A DNA stretch of 64,000 bases from NCBI RefSeq assembly GCF_009602535.1, contig NZ_WIQI01000009.1, positions 1 to 64,000 of the forward strand. Reading direction: 5' to 3'. The translations under genes and the position numbers were made by a program. This DNA is from Ornithinicoccus halotolerans. Lineage in GTDB: Bacteria; Actinomycetota; Actinomycetes; Actinomycetales; Dermatophilaceae. The notes under the pieces are model-generated. The model was not told the origin of the DNA, searched no databases, and saw only the letters and a program-made list of their open reading frames with translations. Positions 57,230 to 64,000 of this stretch are shown piece after piece (position 1 is the first letter of the stretch; each line of letters starts with the position of its first letter).

Positions 57230-58629
57230 GGCGCCGGGAGCGCGCCTCCCGGGTCCCGCTGGGCTGGCGTGCCCAGCAGCTGGCCGACGCCCTCGACCAG
57301 GGCGGGGACCAGCTGGACCCCGCGCTCGTCGAGGAGGGCCGGGCGCTGGTGCGCCGGGTCGCGGAGCGTGGCGCCATCGGCACCGGACGCACCGTCGTGG
57401 CGCTGGCCGGCGCGACCGGCAGCGGCAAGTCCACCCTGTTCAACCGCCTGGTCGGCGGCGAGGTGGCCTCGGTGGGGGTGCGCCGGCCCACGACCGACCG
57501 GGCCACCGCCGCCATCTGGGGGACCGAGGAGGCCGACGAGCTGCTGGACTGGCTCGACGTCCGGTCCCGGCACCACGTGCCAGCCGACGGGACCGACGGT
57601 GCGGGTGAGCTCGACGGGCTGGTGCTGGTGGACCTGCCGGACTTCGACTCCGTGGAGGTCAGCCACCGCGCCGAGGCCGACCGGGTGCTGCAGCGCGCCG
57701 ACGCCTTCCTGTGGCTGGCCGACCCGCAGAAGTACGCGGACGCCCGGCTGCACGACGACTACCTGCGCCCGCTGCGGGACCACGAGCCGGTCATGCTCGT
57801 GCTGCTCAACCAGGTCGACCGGATACCGGGGGAGGCGGTGCCCGAGGTGGCCGCCGACCTGGCCCGGCTGGTCGCCGCCGACGGCGCGGGTGAGCTGCCG
57901 GTGCTGCCGCTGTCGGCGCGCACCGGCACCGGCGTCGAGCAGGTCAGGCAGGCGCTGGCGGAGGTCGTGGCGGCGCGGCAGGCCGCCGAGGCGCGACTCG
58001 TGGGGGACGTGCGCAGCCTGGCGCGGCGGCTGCTGGAGGGGCTGGCCGGGCAGGAGCCAGAGCTCGACCCGGCGCTGGAGGAGGAGCTGGAGCTGGCGCA
58101 CCACATCCGCGACCGGGCTCGGGAGGCCTTCAGAACCGAGTGGGACTTGGTCGACGGACACCCTGAGGACGTCCGCGTCACGGTGCTGCGAACCCGGACC
58201 GCCCGGGGGGTGGCCCAGGCGCCCTTCCGAATGATGAGTCCAGAGGTATCCGTCGCCGCGCCCTTCCTGGACCCGGAGTTCGTCACCACCGCCATGTCGG
58301 TGGAGCGCTCACGCAAGGACGACGGCGTGTTCTACCGCGAAGTGCTGGAGGCCTGCGTGCCCGAGGTTGCGGGCCTGCCGTCCACCAACGATGCCCAGGC
58401 CCGACAGGGGGATGGCTCGCTGAAGCTGGAGAGCGTGGCGTCCCGGGCGTGGTACACGGAGGCGGTGAGTCGCGCGCAGGCACAGGCAGCGCCCAGCCTC
58501 CCCCCCGTGGTGGATGACGGGCCACTCTCCCCGTCAGACCGGTGGCGGACCGGCCTGCTCCTGCTGTCCAGCTGGCTGGAGGAGTACCAGAAGCGGCTGG
58601 TGTCGACCCAAGCCCCGTGGTGGGCATGA
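57226..58629 (+). CDS. GTPase fused to an asparagine-synthetase-like C-terminus (chimera)
   Basis: A 467-residue product made of two unrelated halves. Residues about 1-270 are a GTPase, the usual partner of the upstream gene: G1 LAGATGSGKSTLFNRLVGG (about residue 63), G3 LVDLPDFDS and G4 VLLNQVDRIP. The expected membrane part is missing. From about residue 295 the sequence is that of the end of an asparagine-synthetase-like protein: VTVLRTRTARGVAQ, VSVAAPFLDPEFVTTAMS, YREVLEACVPEVAGLPSTND. Codons AGA, TTG, CGA, CCA and GTA, rare in the first half, appear right after 58128, so the join is near 58.05-58.13 kb. This looks like a rearrangement or deletion; a misassembly cannot be excluded. Confidence 0.75.
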   Translation: MRRRERASRVPLGWRAQQLADALDQGGDQLDPALVEEGRALVRRVAERGAIGTGRTVVALAGATGSGKSTLFNRLVGGEVASVGVRRPTTDRATAAIWGTEEADELLDWLDVRSRHHVPADGTDGAGELDGLVLVDLPDFDSVEVSHRAEADRVLQRADAFLWLADPQKYADARLHDDYLRPLRDHEPVMLVLLNQVDRIPGEAVPEVAADLARLVAADGAGELPVLPLSARTGTGVEQVRQALAEVVAARQAAEARLVGDVRSLARRLLEGLAGQEPELDPALEEELELAHHIRDRAREAFRTEWDLVDGHPEDVRVTVLRTRTARGVAQAPFRMMSPEVSVAAPFLDPEFVTTAMSVERSRKDDGVFYREVLEACVPEVAGLPSTNDAQARQGDGSLKLESVASRAWYTEAVSRAQAQAAPSLPPVVDDGPLSPSDRWRTGLLLLSSWLEEYQKRLVSTQAPWWA

Positions 58630-58635
58630 CGCCGC

Positions 58636-58644
58636 GGAAGGGAG
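58636..58644 (+). promoter_or_regulatory. Ribosome binding site of the coiled-coil methyltransferase-like gene
   Basis: GGAAGGGAG, 7 bases before the ATG at 58652. Confidence 0.5.
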
Positions 58645-58651
58645 AGAGCAC

Positions 58652-59800
58652 ATGACCTGGAAGCATCGCGGCGTAGCGCTCACGGGAGGACTCGGTGGCG
58701 GCCTGGGCGCCCTCCTCGCGGCCACGGGCCGCCTCGGCGCCGCCCTCGCCGTTCTGGCCGTCCTCCTCACCGGCCTGCTCCTGCTCGTTCTTGACCTCCG
58801 TCGGCGGCAGCAGGTGTTGTGGCACCACTCGCGATCGGTCCAGAGCTCAGTGCAGGCGGCCGGCAAGGCCACGACCGAGTCGGTCCTCGCACTCGGGGAG
58901 TCGCTCAGATCCATCGGGGAGTCCCTCGACAACCGAGTGGCAGAGGTCAGTGAGCAGGCGGCCCGGGCACAGGAGCAAGGTCGCGTCCTCCAGCAGTCGG
59001 TGACAGACCTAGGCCGACGCCTCGACGCCGTCGCGGAGGAGATGGCCGTCGGCCTCGCGGGAACGGAGGACCGGGTGTCGACCGCTGTGGCGTCCGCGCA
59101 ACAGGAACCGCGCGCGGCGCTGTTGAGGCGACTGGAGGAGCGCCATCAGGAGCTCCTCGACGCGGTCAGCGGCAGCAGCGAGGCTGCCGAGCTCAAGGCT
59201 CACATGGAGCTCGTGCGACGGCTGTCCACCGGACCGAGCGCTGCCGGGACGACCGCGAACCGACCCACCGCCGCGGCGGTGCTGTCGGTCGTCGAGCTCA
59301 TCGAGCAGCACCACCCTGAGGCGGTGCTGTCCCTGGGGGCCAGCAACGCCGCGATGTGGGTCGCGGAGGCTCTCCGCACCGCCGAGTCAGCGCGACTGGT
59401 CGTCGTGGACGACGACGAGCACGCGGTCTCGGGTGTCGCGCGGTTCCTGCACGAGCGTGGGCTGACCGGGAGGGCCAGCGCCCGCCACGCCCCCCTCACC
59501 GACGTGGAGGTGGCCGGTGAGCCGTGCCACTGGTACGACACCCAGGCGTTCACCGACCTGGAGGGGGTGGACCTGGTGCTCCTGGACGGGCCTGCCGCCG
59601 GCGCCGGCCGGTTCGCGCGGTACCCAGCAGTCCCGCTGTTGCAGGACCACCTCTCTGAGCACGCCCTCCTGGTGCTGTTCGACGTCTCACGCCTCGGCGC
59701 GTCCGCCACAGTGACCCGCTGGGTACACCACCACGGCCTGGTGGTGCAGCGCGCGCTCGCCGGCGACGCCCTCCTGCTCACGCGGGAGGGAGCCGGATAG
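58652..59800 (+). CDS. Membrane-anchored coiled-coil protein with a methyltransferase-like domain
   Basis: A 382-residue protein. Residues about 8-48 are two hydrophobic segments (VALTGGLGGGLGALLAATG and LAVLAVLLTGLLLLVLDL). Residues 55-170 form a charged coiled coil (SLRSIGESLDNRVAEVSEQA, LEERHQELLDAVS). The last 190 residues resemble a class I methyltransferase: LSLGASNAAMWVAEAL (weak glycine loop), RLVVVDDDEHAVSGVARFL and [20 protein letters not shown]. The glycine loop lacks the GxGxG form, so activity is doubtful. Codon use is more relaxed than in the flanking genes. It follows the chimera's asparagine-synthetase-like remnant, a family often found with methyltransferases in surface-polysaccharide loci. 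Confidence 0.7.
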   Translation: MTWKHRGVALTGGLGGGLGALLAATGRLGAALAVLAVLLTGLLLLVLDLRRRQQVLWHHSRSVQSSVQAAGKATTESVLALGESLRSIGESLDNRVAEVSEQAARAQEQGRVLQQSVTDLGRRLDAVAEEMAVGLAGTEDRVSTAVASAQQEPRAALLRRLEERHQELLDAVSGSSEAAELKAHMELVRRLSTGPSAAGTTANRPTAAAVLSVVELIEQHHPEAVLSLGASNAAMWVAEALRTAESARLVVVDDDEHAVSGVARFLHERGLTGRASARHAPLTDVEVAGEPCHWYDTQAFTDLEGVDLVLLDGPAAGAGRFARYPAVPLLQDHLSEHALLVLFDVSRLGASATVTRWVHHHGLVVQRALAGDALLLTREGAG

Positions 59801-59819
59801 CGCCACCGGCCAGCCCGCG

Positions 59820-60899
59820 TCAGCCCTCGCCGTCGCCCCGGATGAACTCCTCCAGGCGCGCCCGCGCCTCCGGGTCCGGCAGCTGCTCCGGCGGGGACTT
59901 CATCAGGTACGACGAGGCGGCCAGTACCGGCCCGCCGACCCCTCGGTCCTTGGCGATCTTGGCCGCGCGGATGGCGTCGATGATGATGCCGGCGGAGTTG
60001 GGGGAGTCCCACACCTCCAGCTTGTACTCGAGGTTGATGGGCGCGTCACCGAACGCTCGGCCCTCCAGGCGCACGTAGGCCCACTTGCGGTCGTCGAGCC
60101 ACTGCACGTAGTCGGAGGGACCGATGTGCACGTTGCGCTCGCCCATGTCGTGGTCGACGTTGGAGGTGACCGCCCGGGTTTTGGAGACCTTCTTGGACTC
60201 CAGCCGGTCCCGCTCCAGCATGTTCTTGAAGTCCATGTTGCCGCCGACGTTGAGCTGGTAGGTGCGGTCCAGCACCACGCCCCGCTCCTGGAACAGCCGG
60301 GCCATCACCCGGTGGGTGATGGTCGCCCCCACCTGGGACTTGATGTCGTCCCCGATGATCGGGACCCCGGCGTCGGTGAACTTCTGCGCCCACTCCGGGT
60401 CGGAGGCGATGAAGACCGGCAGCGCGTTGACGAAGGCCACACCGGCCTCCAGGGCGCACTGGGCGTAGAACTTGTCGGCCTCCTCCGAGCCCACCGGCAG
60501 GTAGGAGACGAGCACGTCAGCCTCGGACTCCCGTAGCACCTGCACCACGTCGACCGGGTCGTCACCGGCTTCCTCGATGGTCTCGGCGTAGTAACGGCCG
60601 ATCCCGTCCAGGGTCGGGCCCCGCTGCACCGTCACCCCGGTGGGCGGGACGTCGGCGATGCGGATGGTGTTGTTCTCGCTGGCGTTGATGGCCTCGGCCA
60701 GGTCGAAACCCACCTTCTTGGCGTCCACGTCGAAGGCGGCGACGAACTGCACGTCGCCCACGTGGTACGGGCCGAACTGCACGTGCATCAGGCCAGGGAC
60801 CTCGGCGGCCGGGTCGGCCTCGCGGTAGTACTGGACGCCCTGCACCAGCGAACTGGCGCAGTTGCCGACGCCGACGATCGCGACGCGTACGGAACCCAT
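59820..60899 (-). CDS. ino1: Inositol-3-phosphate synthase
   Basis: NAD-dependent conversion of glucose-6-phosphate to myo-inositol-3-phosphate, feeding phosphatidylinositol and mycothiol. It has 359 residues, the short actinobacterial form. [20 protein letters not shown] is the Rossmann motif; [54 protein letters not shown] and [14 protein letters not shown] are catalytic-core signatures. The ATG at 60899 is preceded by AAGGAGTGA, whose TGA is the padR stop, so ino1 is translationally coupled to padR. Confidence 0.96.
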   Translation of the reverse strand: MGSVRVAIVGVGNCASSLVQGVQYYREADPAAEVPGLMHVQFGPYHVGDVQFVAAFDVDAKKVGFDLAEAINASENNTIRIADVPPTGVTVQRGPTLDGIGRYYAETIEEAGDDPVDVVQVLRESEADVLVSYLPVGSEEADKFYAQCALEAGVAFVNALPVFIASDPEWAQKFTDAGVPIIGDDIKSQVGATITHRVMARLFQERGVVLDRTYQLNVGGNMDFKNMLERDRLESKKVSKTRAVTSNVDHDMGERNVHIGPSDYVQWLDDRKWAYVRLEGRAFGDAPINLEYKLEVWDSPNSAGIIIDAIRAAKIAKDRGVGGPVLAASSYLMKSPPEQLPDPEARARLEEFIRGDGEG

Positions 60900-60903
60900 G
60901 GGG

Positions 60904-61533
60904 TCACTCCTTGTTCGGGGGACTGTCTTCAGTTGCGGAATCCGTGCCCCGGGTCGGGACGTCGGAGGTCGGACGGACCGTGCCCGAGCGGCGCTCGGAC
61001 TCGATGAGGCCCGCGAGCCAGCGCACCTCGCGCTCGGTGGCCTCCAGCCCGTGCCGATGCAGCTCGTCCGTGTAGGCGTCCCGGCGCGGGCCGGCCGCCT
61101 CGCGGAAAAGTGCCAAGCGTTCCTCCAGCCGGCTGCGCCGGCCCTCGAGGATGCGCAGCCGGACGTGGGAGGGGGTGCGGCCGAAGAAGGCGAAGTGGAC
61201 GTCGAACGTGCCGTCCTCCCACGCGGTGGGGCCGCTGTGGTCGACCAGCTCGGCGAACCGCTCCTTGCCCTCGGCGGTCAGCTCATAGGTGATCCGGCCC
61301 CGCCGCCCGCCGCGCAGCGCGGGACCGCCCACGCTCGCCGGCAGCGCGGGCGCCTCGGTGATCCAGCCTCGCTGGACGAACTCGCGCAGCCGCGGGTAGA
61401 GCGTCCCGTAGGACAGCGTGCGCACCGTGCCGAGGACGAGGTGGAGCCGCTTGCGCAGCTCGTAGCCGTGCATGGGGGAGTCGTGGAGCAGGCCGAGGAT
61501 GGCCAGCTCCAGCATCTCCGTGCGACGGCTCAC
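60904..61533 (-). CDS. PadR-family transcriptional regulator
   Basis: A 209-residue winged-helix regulator. The N-terminal PadR domain is [20 protein letters not shown] (residues 6-25), then [20 protein letters not shown] with the recognition helix, and the wing at [17 protein letters not shown] long C-terminal helical dimerisation arm follows (the Vir_act_alpha_C type). The GTG at 61533 is preceded by GGAAGGGAG at 6 bases. Coupled to ino1, it most likely controls its own operon through the palindromes upstream. The padR-ino1 pair is conserved in mycobacteria. Confidence 0.93.
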   Translation of the reverse strand: MSRRTEMLELAILGLLHDSPMHGYELRKRLHLVLGTVRTLSYGTLYPRLREFVQRGWITEAPALPASVGGPALRGGRRGRITYELTAEGKERFAELVDHSGPTAWEDGTFDVHFAFFGRTPSHVRLRILEGRRSRLEERLALFREAAGPRRDAYTDELHRHGLEATEREVRWLAGLIESERRSGTVRPTSDVPTRGTDSATEDSPPNKE

Positions 61534-61560
61534 CGCGCACTCCCTTCCGTCACGACCGGT

Positions 61561-61592
61561 TCGATAGATCACTGCAATATATCGGCTCGATA
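61561..61592. promoter_or_regulatory. PadR-type operator candidate
   Basis: Three half-sites lie in an A/T-rich island: CGATA at 61562-61566, TATCG at 61580-61584 and CGATA at 61588-61592. TATCGGCTCGATA (61580-61592) is a perfect 5-3-5 palindrome. It lies just upstream of padR and between padR and the divergent PBP gene. Confidence 0.55.
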
Positions 61593-61649
61593 CACCGCCC
61601 GCAGCCCCGGCCCCCCGTGGGCGGTTCGGTCGCACCGGCGCTGAAGCGG

Positions 61650-61655
61650 CATGAT
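61650..61655 (+). promoter_or_regulatory. -10-like element of the penicillin-binding protein gene
   Basis: CATGAT, 6 bases before the GTG at 61662. Weaker consensus but the usual leaderless spacing. Confidence 0.4.
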
Positions 61656-61661
61656 GGGCCG

Positions 61662-64000
61662 GTGACTCGTCGCCCCACCTCTCGCTCGGCGGCCCGCGGT
61701 AGCGGCTCGCCCCGCCGGTCCGGCCGCACCCCGGCGTCCGCCTCCCGTCGCCCTCGTTCCGGCTCGGCACGGGGGCGCGGCCAGCGCCGTCCGCTGTGGC
61801 GCCGGCTGCTGCTCGTGCTGCTGTGGGTGCTGGTGGTCCTGGGCCTGCTGGGAGCCGCGCTGGTGGGCTACGCCTACGCGCGCACCGACATCCCGGACCC
61901 CAACGCGTTCGCCGAGTCGCAGAGCTCGATCCTGTACTACGCCGACGGCGAGACCGAGCTGGCCCGGTTCACCGGCGGCCACAACCGGGAGTCGGTCGGG
62001 CTGGACCAGGTGCCCGACCACGTGGAGCAGGCGATGCTGGCAGCGGAGGACCGCGAGTTCTACGAGAACCAGGGGATTTCGATCACCGGCACCGTCCGGG
62101 CGCTGTGGAACAACCTGACCACGGACAGCACCCAGGGCGGCTCCACCATCACCCAGCAGTACGTCAAGAACTACTTCCTCAGCCACGAGCAGACTTACGC
62201 CCGCAAGTTCGAAGAGGCCCTGATCGCGGTCAAGATCGACCAGGAGCTGTCCAAGGACGAGATCCTGGAGAGCTACCTCAACACGATCTACTTCGGCCGG
62301 GGCGCCTACGGGGTGCAGACCGGCGCGCAGGCCTACTTCGGCAAGGACGCCGCCGACCTGACCGTGGCCGAGGGCGCCTTCCTCGCCGGCGTCACCAACG
62401 CGCCGTCCCTCTTCGACCCGCACGCGGGCGACAACCAGCAGCGCGCCGAGGACCGGTTCCACTACGTCATCGACGGGATGGCCGAGGAGGGGTGGCTCTC
62501 GCCCGAGGAGGCGGAGTCGATGTCCTTCCCCGACGTCCAGCCGCCGCAGCCCACCTCCGCGACGACCGGGGTCAAGGGCTACATCGCCACTGAGGTCCGG
62601 CAGGAGCTGATCGACGAGCTGGGGCTGACCGAGGCCGACGTCGACCAGGGCGGGTTGCGGGTGGTCACCACCATCCAGCGGCAGCACCAGCAGGCCGCCG
62701 AGCAGGCGGTCCAGGAGATGGTGCCGGAGGAGGCGGTGGAGGAAGAGCTGCGCGTGGGGTTGGTCGCGGTGCGGCCCGGCGACGGCGCGGTCACCGCCCT
62801 GTACGGAGGCGAGGACTACTCCGAGCGGCAGATCAGCAACGCCACCGACGCCCAGCTCCAGGCCGGCTCGCTGATGAAGCCGGTCACCCTCGCGGCCGGA
62901 CTGGAGCAGGGGTTCAGCACGCTGACCGAGTACCCCGGCCCGAGCCCGATGGAGTTCGACATCGAGGGGCAGGCCGAGCCGTACGAGGTGAGCAACTTCC
63001 GCGACGAGCAGTTCGGCCTCATCGACCTACGGGTGGCGACCGCGGAGTCCGTCAACACCGTCTACGTGCAGCACAACCAGCAGGTCGGCCCGGAGCGGAC
63101 CCGCGACCTGGCGGTGCGGCTCGGGCTGCCCGAGGACACCCCCGGGCTGGACGCCGAGCTGTCCAACGTGCTCGGGCCGGCCGCCCCCACCGTGGCGGAG
63201 ATGGCCGGGGTGTACGCCACGATCGCCGCGGAGGGTGAACGGGCCGACACCTATCTGGTGCAGCGGGTGACCAGCACCAACGGCCAGGTCGACCACGAGG
63301 CGGACCCGGAGAGCGAACGCGTGCTGGAGCCGGACGTGACGGCTGACGTGACCGACGCCATGGCGCAGGTGGTCACCCAGGGCACCGGCGTGCTGGCTGG
63401 TGACCTGGGGCGTCCCGCGGCCGGCAAGTCGGGGACCAGCGAGAACAACCGCTCGGCCTGGTTCAGCGGGTTCGTCCCCCAGCTGTCGGTGACGGTCGGC
63501 ATGTACCAGGGCGACGGCACCCAGGAGATGGAGGACGTGGCCGGTCAGGGCCGGGTCACCGGCGGCACCTTCCCGGTGCAGGTCTGGGGCGAGTTCCTGC
63601 GGCGGGCGATGGAGGGCGAGCCGGTGGAGGAGCTCCCCGAGCGGGTGGGCGTCGGCGACGACGACGCGATCACGCCAGAGCCGGAGCCGACCGAGACCGA
63701 GGAGCTCGAGCCGACCCAGGACCCGGAGCCGACCGAGGACGAGCCCACCCAGACCGAGGACGAGCCCACCGAGACCGACGAGCCCACCCAGACCGAGGAC
63801 GAGCCCACCCAGACCGAGGACGAGCCGACCGAGACAGGCGAGCCCGAGCCAACGCAGGACCCGGCGCCCACGGACAGCGACGAACCCACCGGCACCACGG
63901 GCTCCGGCAGCGGCGGCGGCTCCGGTGGAGGCAGCGGGGGCGGCTCCGGCGGCGGCGGTAGCGGCGGCGGTAGCGGCGGCGGTAGCGGCGGCGGTAGCGG
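61662..64000 (+). CDS. Class A penicillin-binding protein, C-terminus cut off by the window edge
   Basis: Bifunctional peptidoglycan glycosyltransferase/transpeptidase; 779 residues visible from the GTG at 61662. A basic cytoplasmic N-terminus of 45 residues precedes one membrane segment (LLLVLLWVLVVLGLLGAALV). The glycosyltransferase domain has AAEDREFYENQGIS, GGSTITQQYVKNYFL and FEEALIAVKIDQELSKDEIL. The transpeptidase has SxxK as AGSLMKPVTLAA, SxN as ESVNTVYVQ and KTG as AGKSGTSENN. From residue 658 comes an acidic tail of DEPTQTE-like repeats, then Gly/Ser repeats running off the edge. The neighbourhood (ino1, padR) matches ponA1 of M. tuberculosis. No stop is seen. Confidence 0.95.
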   Translation, partial: MTRRPTSRSAARGSGSPRRSGRTPASASRRPRSGSARGRGQRRPLWRRLLLVLLWVLVVLGLLGAALVGYAYARTDIPDPNAFAESQSSILYYADGETELARFTGGHNRESVGLDQVPDHVEQAMLAAEDREFYENQGISITGTVRALWNNLTTDSTQGGSTITQQYVKNYFLSHEQTYARKFEEALIAVKIDQELSKDEILESYLNTIYFGRGAYGVQTGAQAYFGKDAADLTVAEGAFLAGVTNAPSLFDPHAGDNQQRAEDRFHYVIDGMAEEGWLSPEEAESMSFPDVQPPQPTSATTGVKGYIATEVRQELIDELGLTEADVDQGGLRVVTTIQRQHQQAAEQAVQEMVPEEAVEEELRVGLVAVRPGDGAVTALYGGEDYSERQISNATDAQLQAGSLMKPVTLAAGLEQGFSTLTEYPGPSPMEFDIEGQAEPYEVSNFRDEQFGLIDLRVATAESVNTVYVQHNQQVGPERTRDLAVRLGLPEDTPGLDAELSNVLGPAAPTVAEMAGVYATIAAEGERADTYLVQRVTSTNGQVDHEADPESERVLEPDVTADVTDAMAQVVTQGTGVLAGDLGRPAAGKSGTSENNRSAWFSGFVPQLSVTVGMYQGDGTQEMEDVAGQGRVTGGTFPVQVWGEFLRRAMEGEPVEELPERVGVGDDDAITPEPEPTETEELEPTQDPEPTEDEPTQTEDEPTETDEPTQTEDEPTQTEDEPTETGEPEPTQDPAPTDSDEPTGTTGSGSGGGSGGGSGGGSGGGGSGGGSGGGSGGGS
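63700..63895 (+). repeat. Repeated DNA coding for an acidic Asp/Glu/Pro/Thr tail
   Basis: Imperfect 15-33 base tandem units built on GAGCCCACCCAGACCGAGGA, encoding DEPTQTE-like repeats in the PBP tail. In-frame, so unit number can vary without loss of the downstream part. Confidence 0.7.
63900..64000 (+). repeat. 12-base Gly/Ser-coding tandem repeats
   Basis: Units of GGCGGCGGTAGC repeat to the window edge after less regular Gly/Ser codons. They encode GGGS repeats of the PBP tail. Confidence 0.75.

Noticed and set aside
61651-61665. ATG ATG at 61651 as the penicillin-binding protein start
   Set aside because: Out of frame with the coding region and closed by TGA after four codons; the GTG at 61662 is in frame.
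63900-64000. Regular 12-base repeats as a possible CRISPR-like array
   Set aside because: They are in frame, have no spacers and encode Gly/Ser repeats of the penicillin-binding protein.

Overview
The window is very G+C-rich DNA (mostly G/C third codon positions, many GTG starts) from a high-G+C Gram-positive actinobacterium. The gene content and order (GlgE-pathway operon, etfB-etfA-cysteine desulfurase-mnmA-ligA-gatCAB, murI-MBL-rph-rdgB, ino1-padR-ponA-type PBP) fit the Actinomycetia; a Geodermatophilaceae/Frankiales-like host is my inference from overall character, not something the sequence proves. Coding density is high, no stretch over 300 bases lacks a gene, and I see no insertion sequence, prophage or CRISPR array.

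Layout. 1-11.8 kb: alpha-glucan/trehalose metabolism, with glgE-treS-mak on the minus strand (mak runs off the left edge), glgP divergent, then a DASS/SLC13 anion symporter and the debranching enzyme glgX. 11.8-22.5 kb: YbjN-like protein, enoyl-CoA hydratase, etfBA, cysteine desulfurase-mnmA, a RibD-like reductase, a MetE-like protein, an EamA transporter and DNA ligase ligA. 22.5-27.7 kb: two small glutaredoxins around a Cys-rich unknown, then gatCAB. 27.8-34.9 kb: a 48-aa membrane peptide, DUF421, a D-2-hydroxyacid dehydrogenase, sixA, GDPD, an IlvC-like protein that has lost its catalytic residues, ilvE, a glycosylase-like protein and a FAH-family hydrolase. 34.9-41.8 kb: murI, a metallo-beta-lactamase-fold protein, a membrane-anchored molybdopterin oxidoreductase, rph, rdgB, thrC, thrB. 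41.8-50.3 kb: an unknown gene, tRNA-Leu, bcp, DUF3618, GroES-like, corA, kbl-tdh, tRNA-Lys, YihY, tRNA-His, SDR. 50.3-64 kb: Zn alcohol dehydrogenase, methyltransferase, orn, PrsW-like protease, a two-domain chorismate mutase/prephenate dehydrogenase, tRNA-Arg, two GTPases (the second a chimera), a coiled-coil methyltransferase-like protein, ino1-padR and a class A penicillin-binding protein cut by the right edge.

How the genes work together. TreS, Mak and GlgE convert trehalose through maltose and maltose-1-phosphate to alpha-1,4-glucan, while GlgP and GlgX degrade such glucans. The cysteine desulfurase probably supplies sulfur to MnmA for tRNA 2-thiolation. GatCAB makes Gln-tRNA(Gln)/Asn-tRNA(Asn) by transamidation. 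ThrC/ThrB and Kbl/Tdh make and break down threonine. Ino1 feeds inositol and mycothiol synthesis, which fits the mycoredoxin-like glutaredoxins.

Most striking points: (1) a full-length ketol-acid reductoisomerase-like pseudoenzyme next to ilvE; (2) a GTPase gene whose 3' part is replaced by an asparagine-synthetase-like C-terminus, followed by an atypical-codon gene; (3) a TyrA of the enterobacterial T-protein type; (4) about 25 genes with a TANNNT-like -10 hexamer 6-7 bases before the start codon, implying leaderless mRNAs, including one divergent pair whose two -10 hexamers share the same bases.
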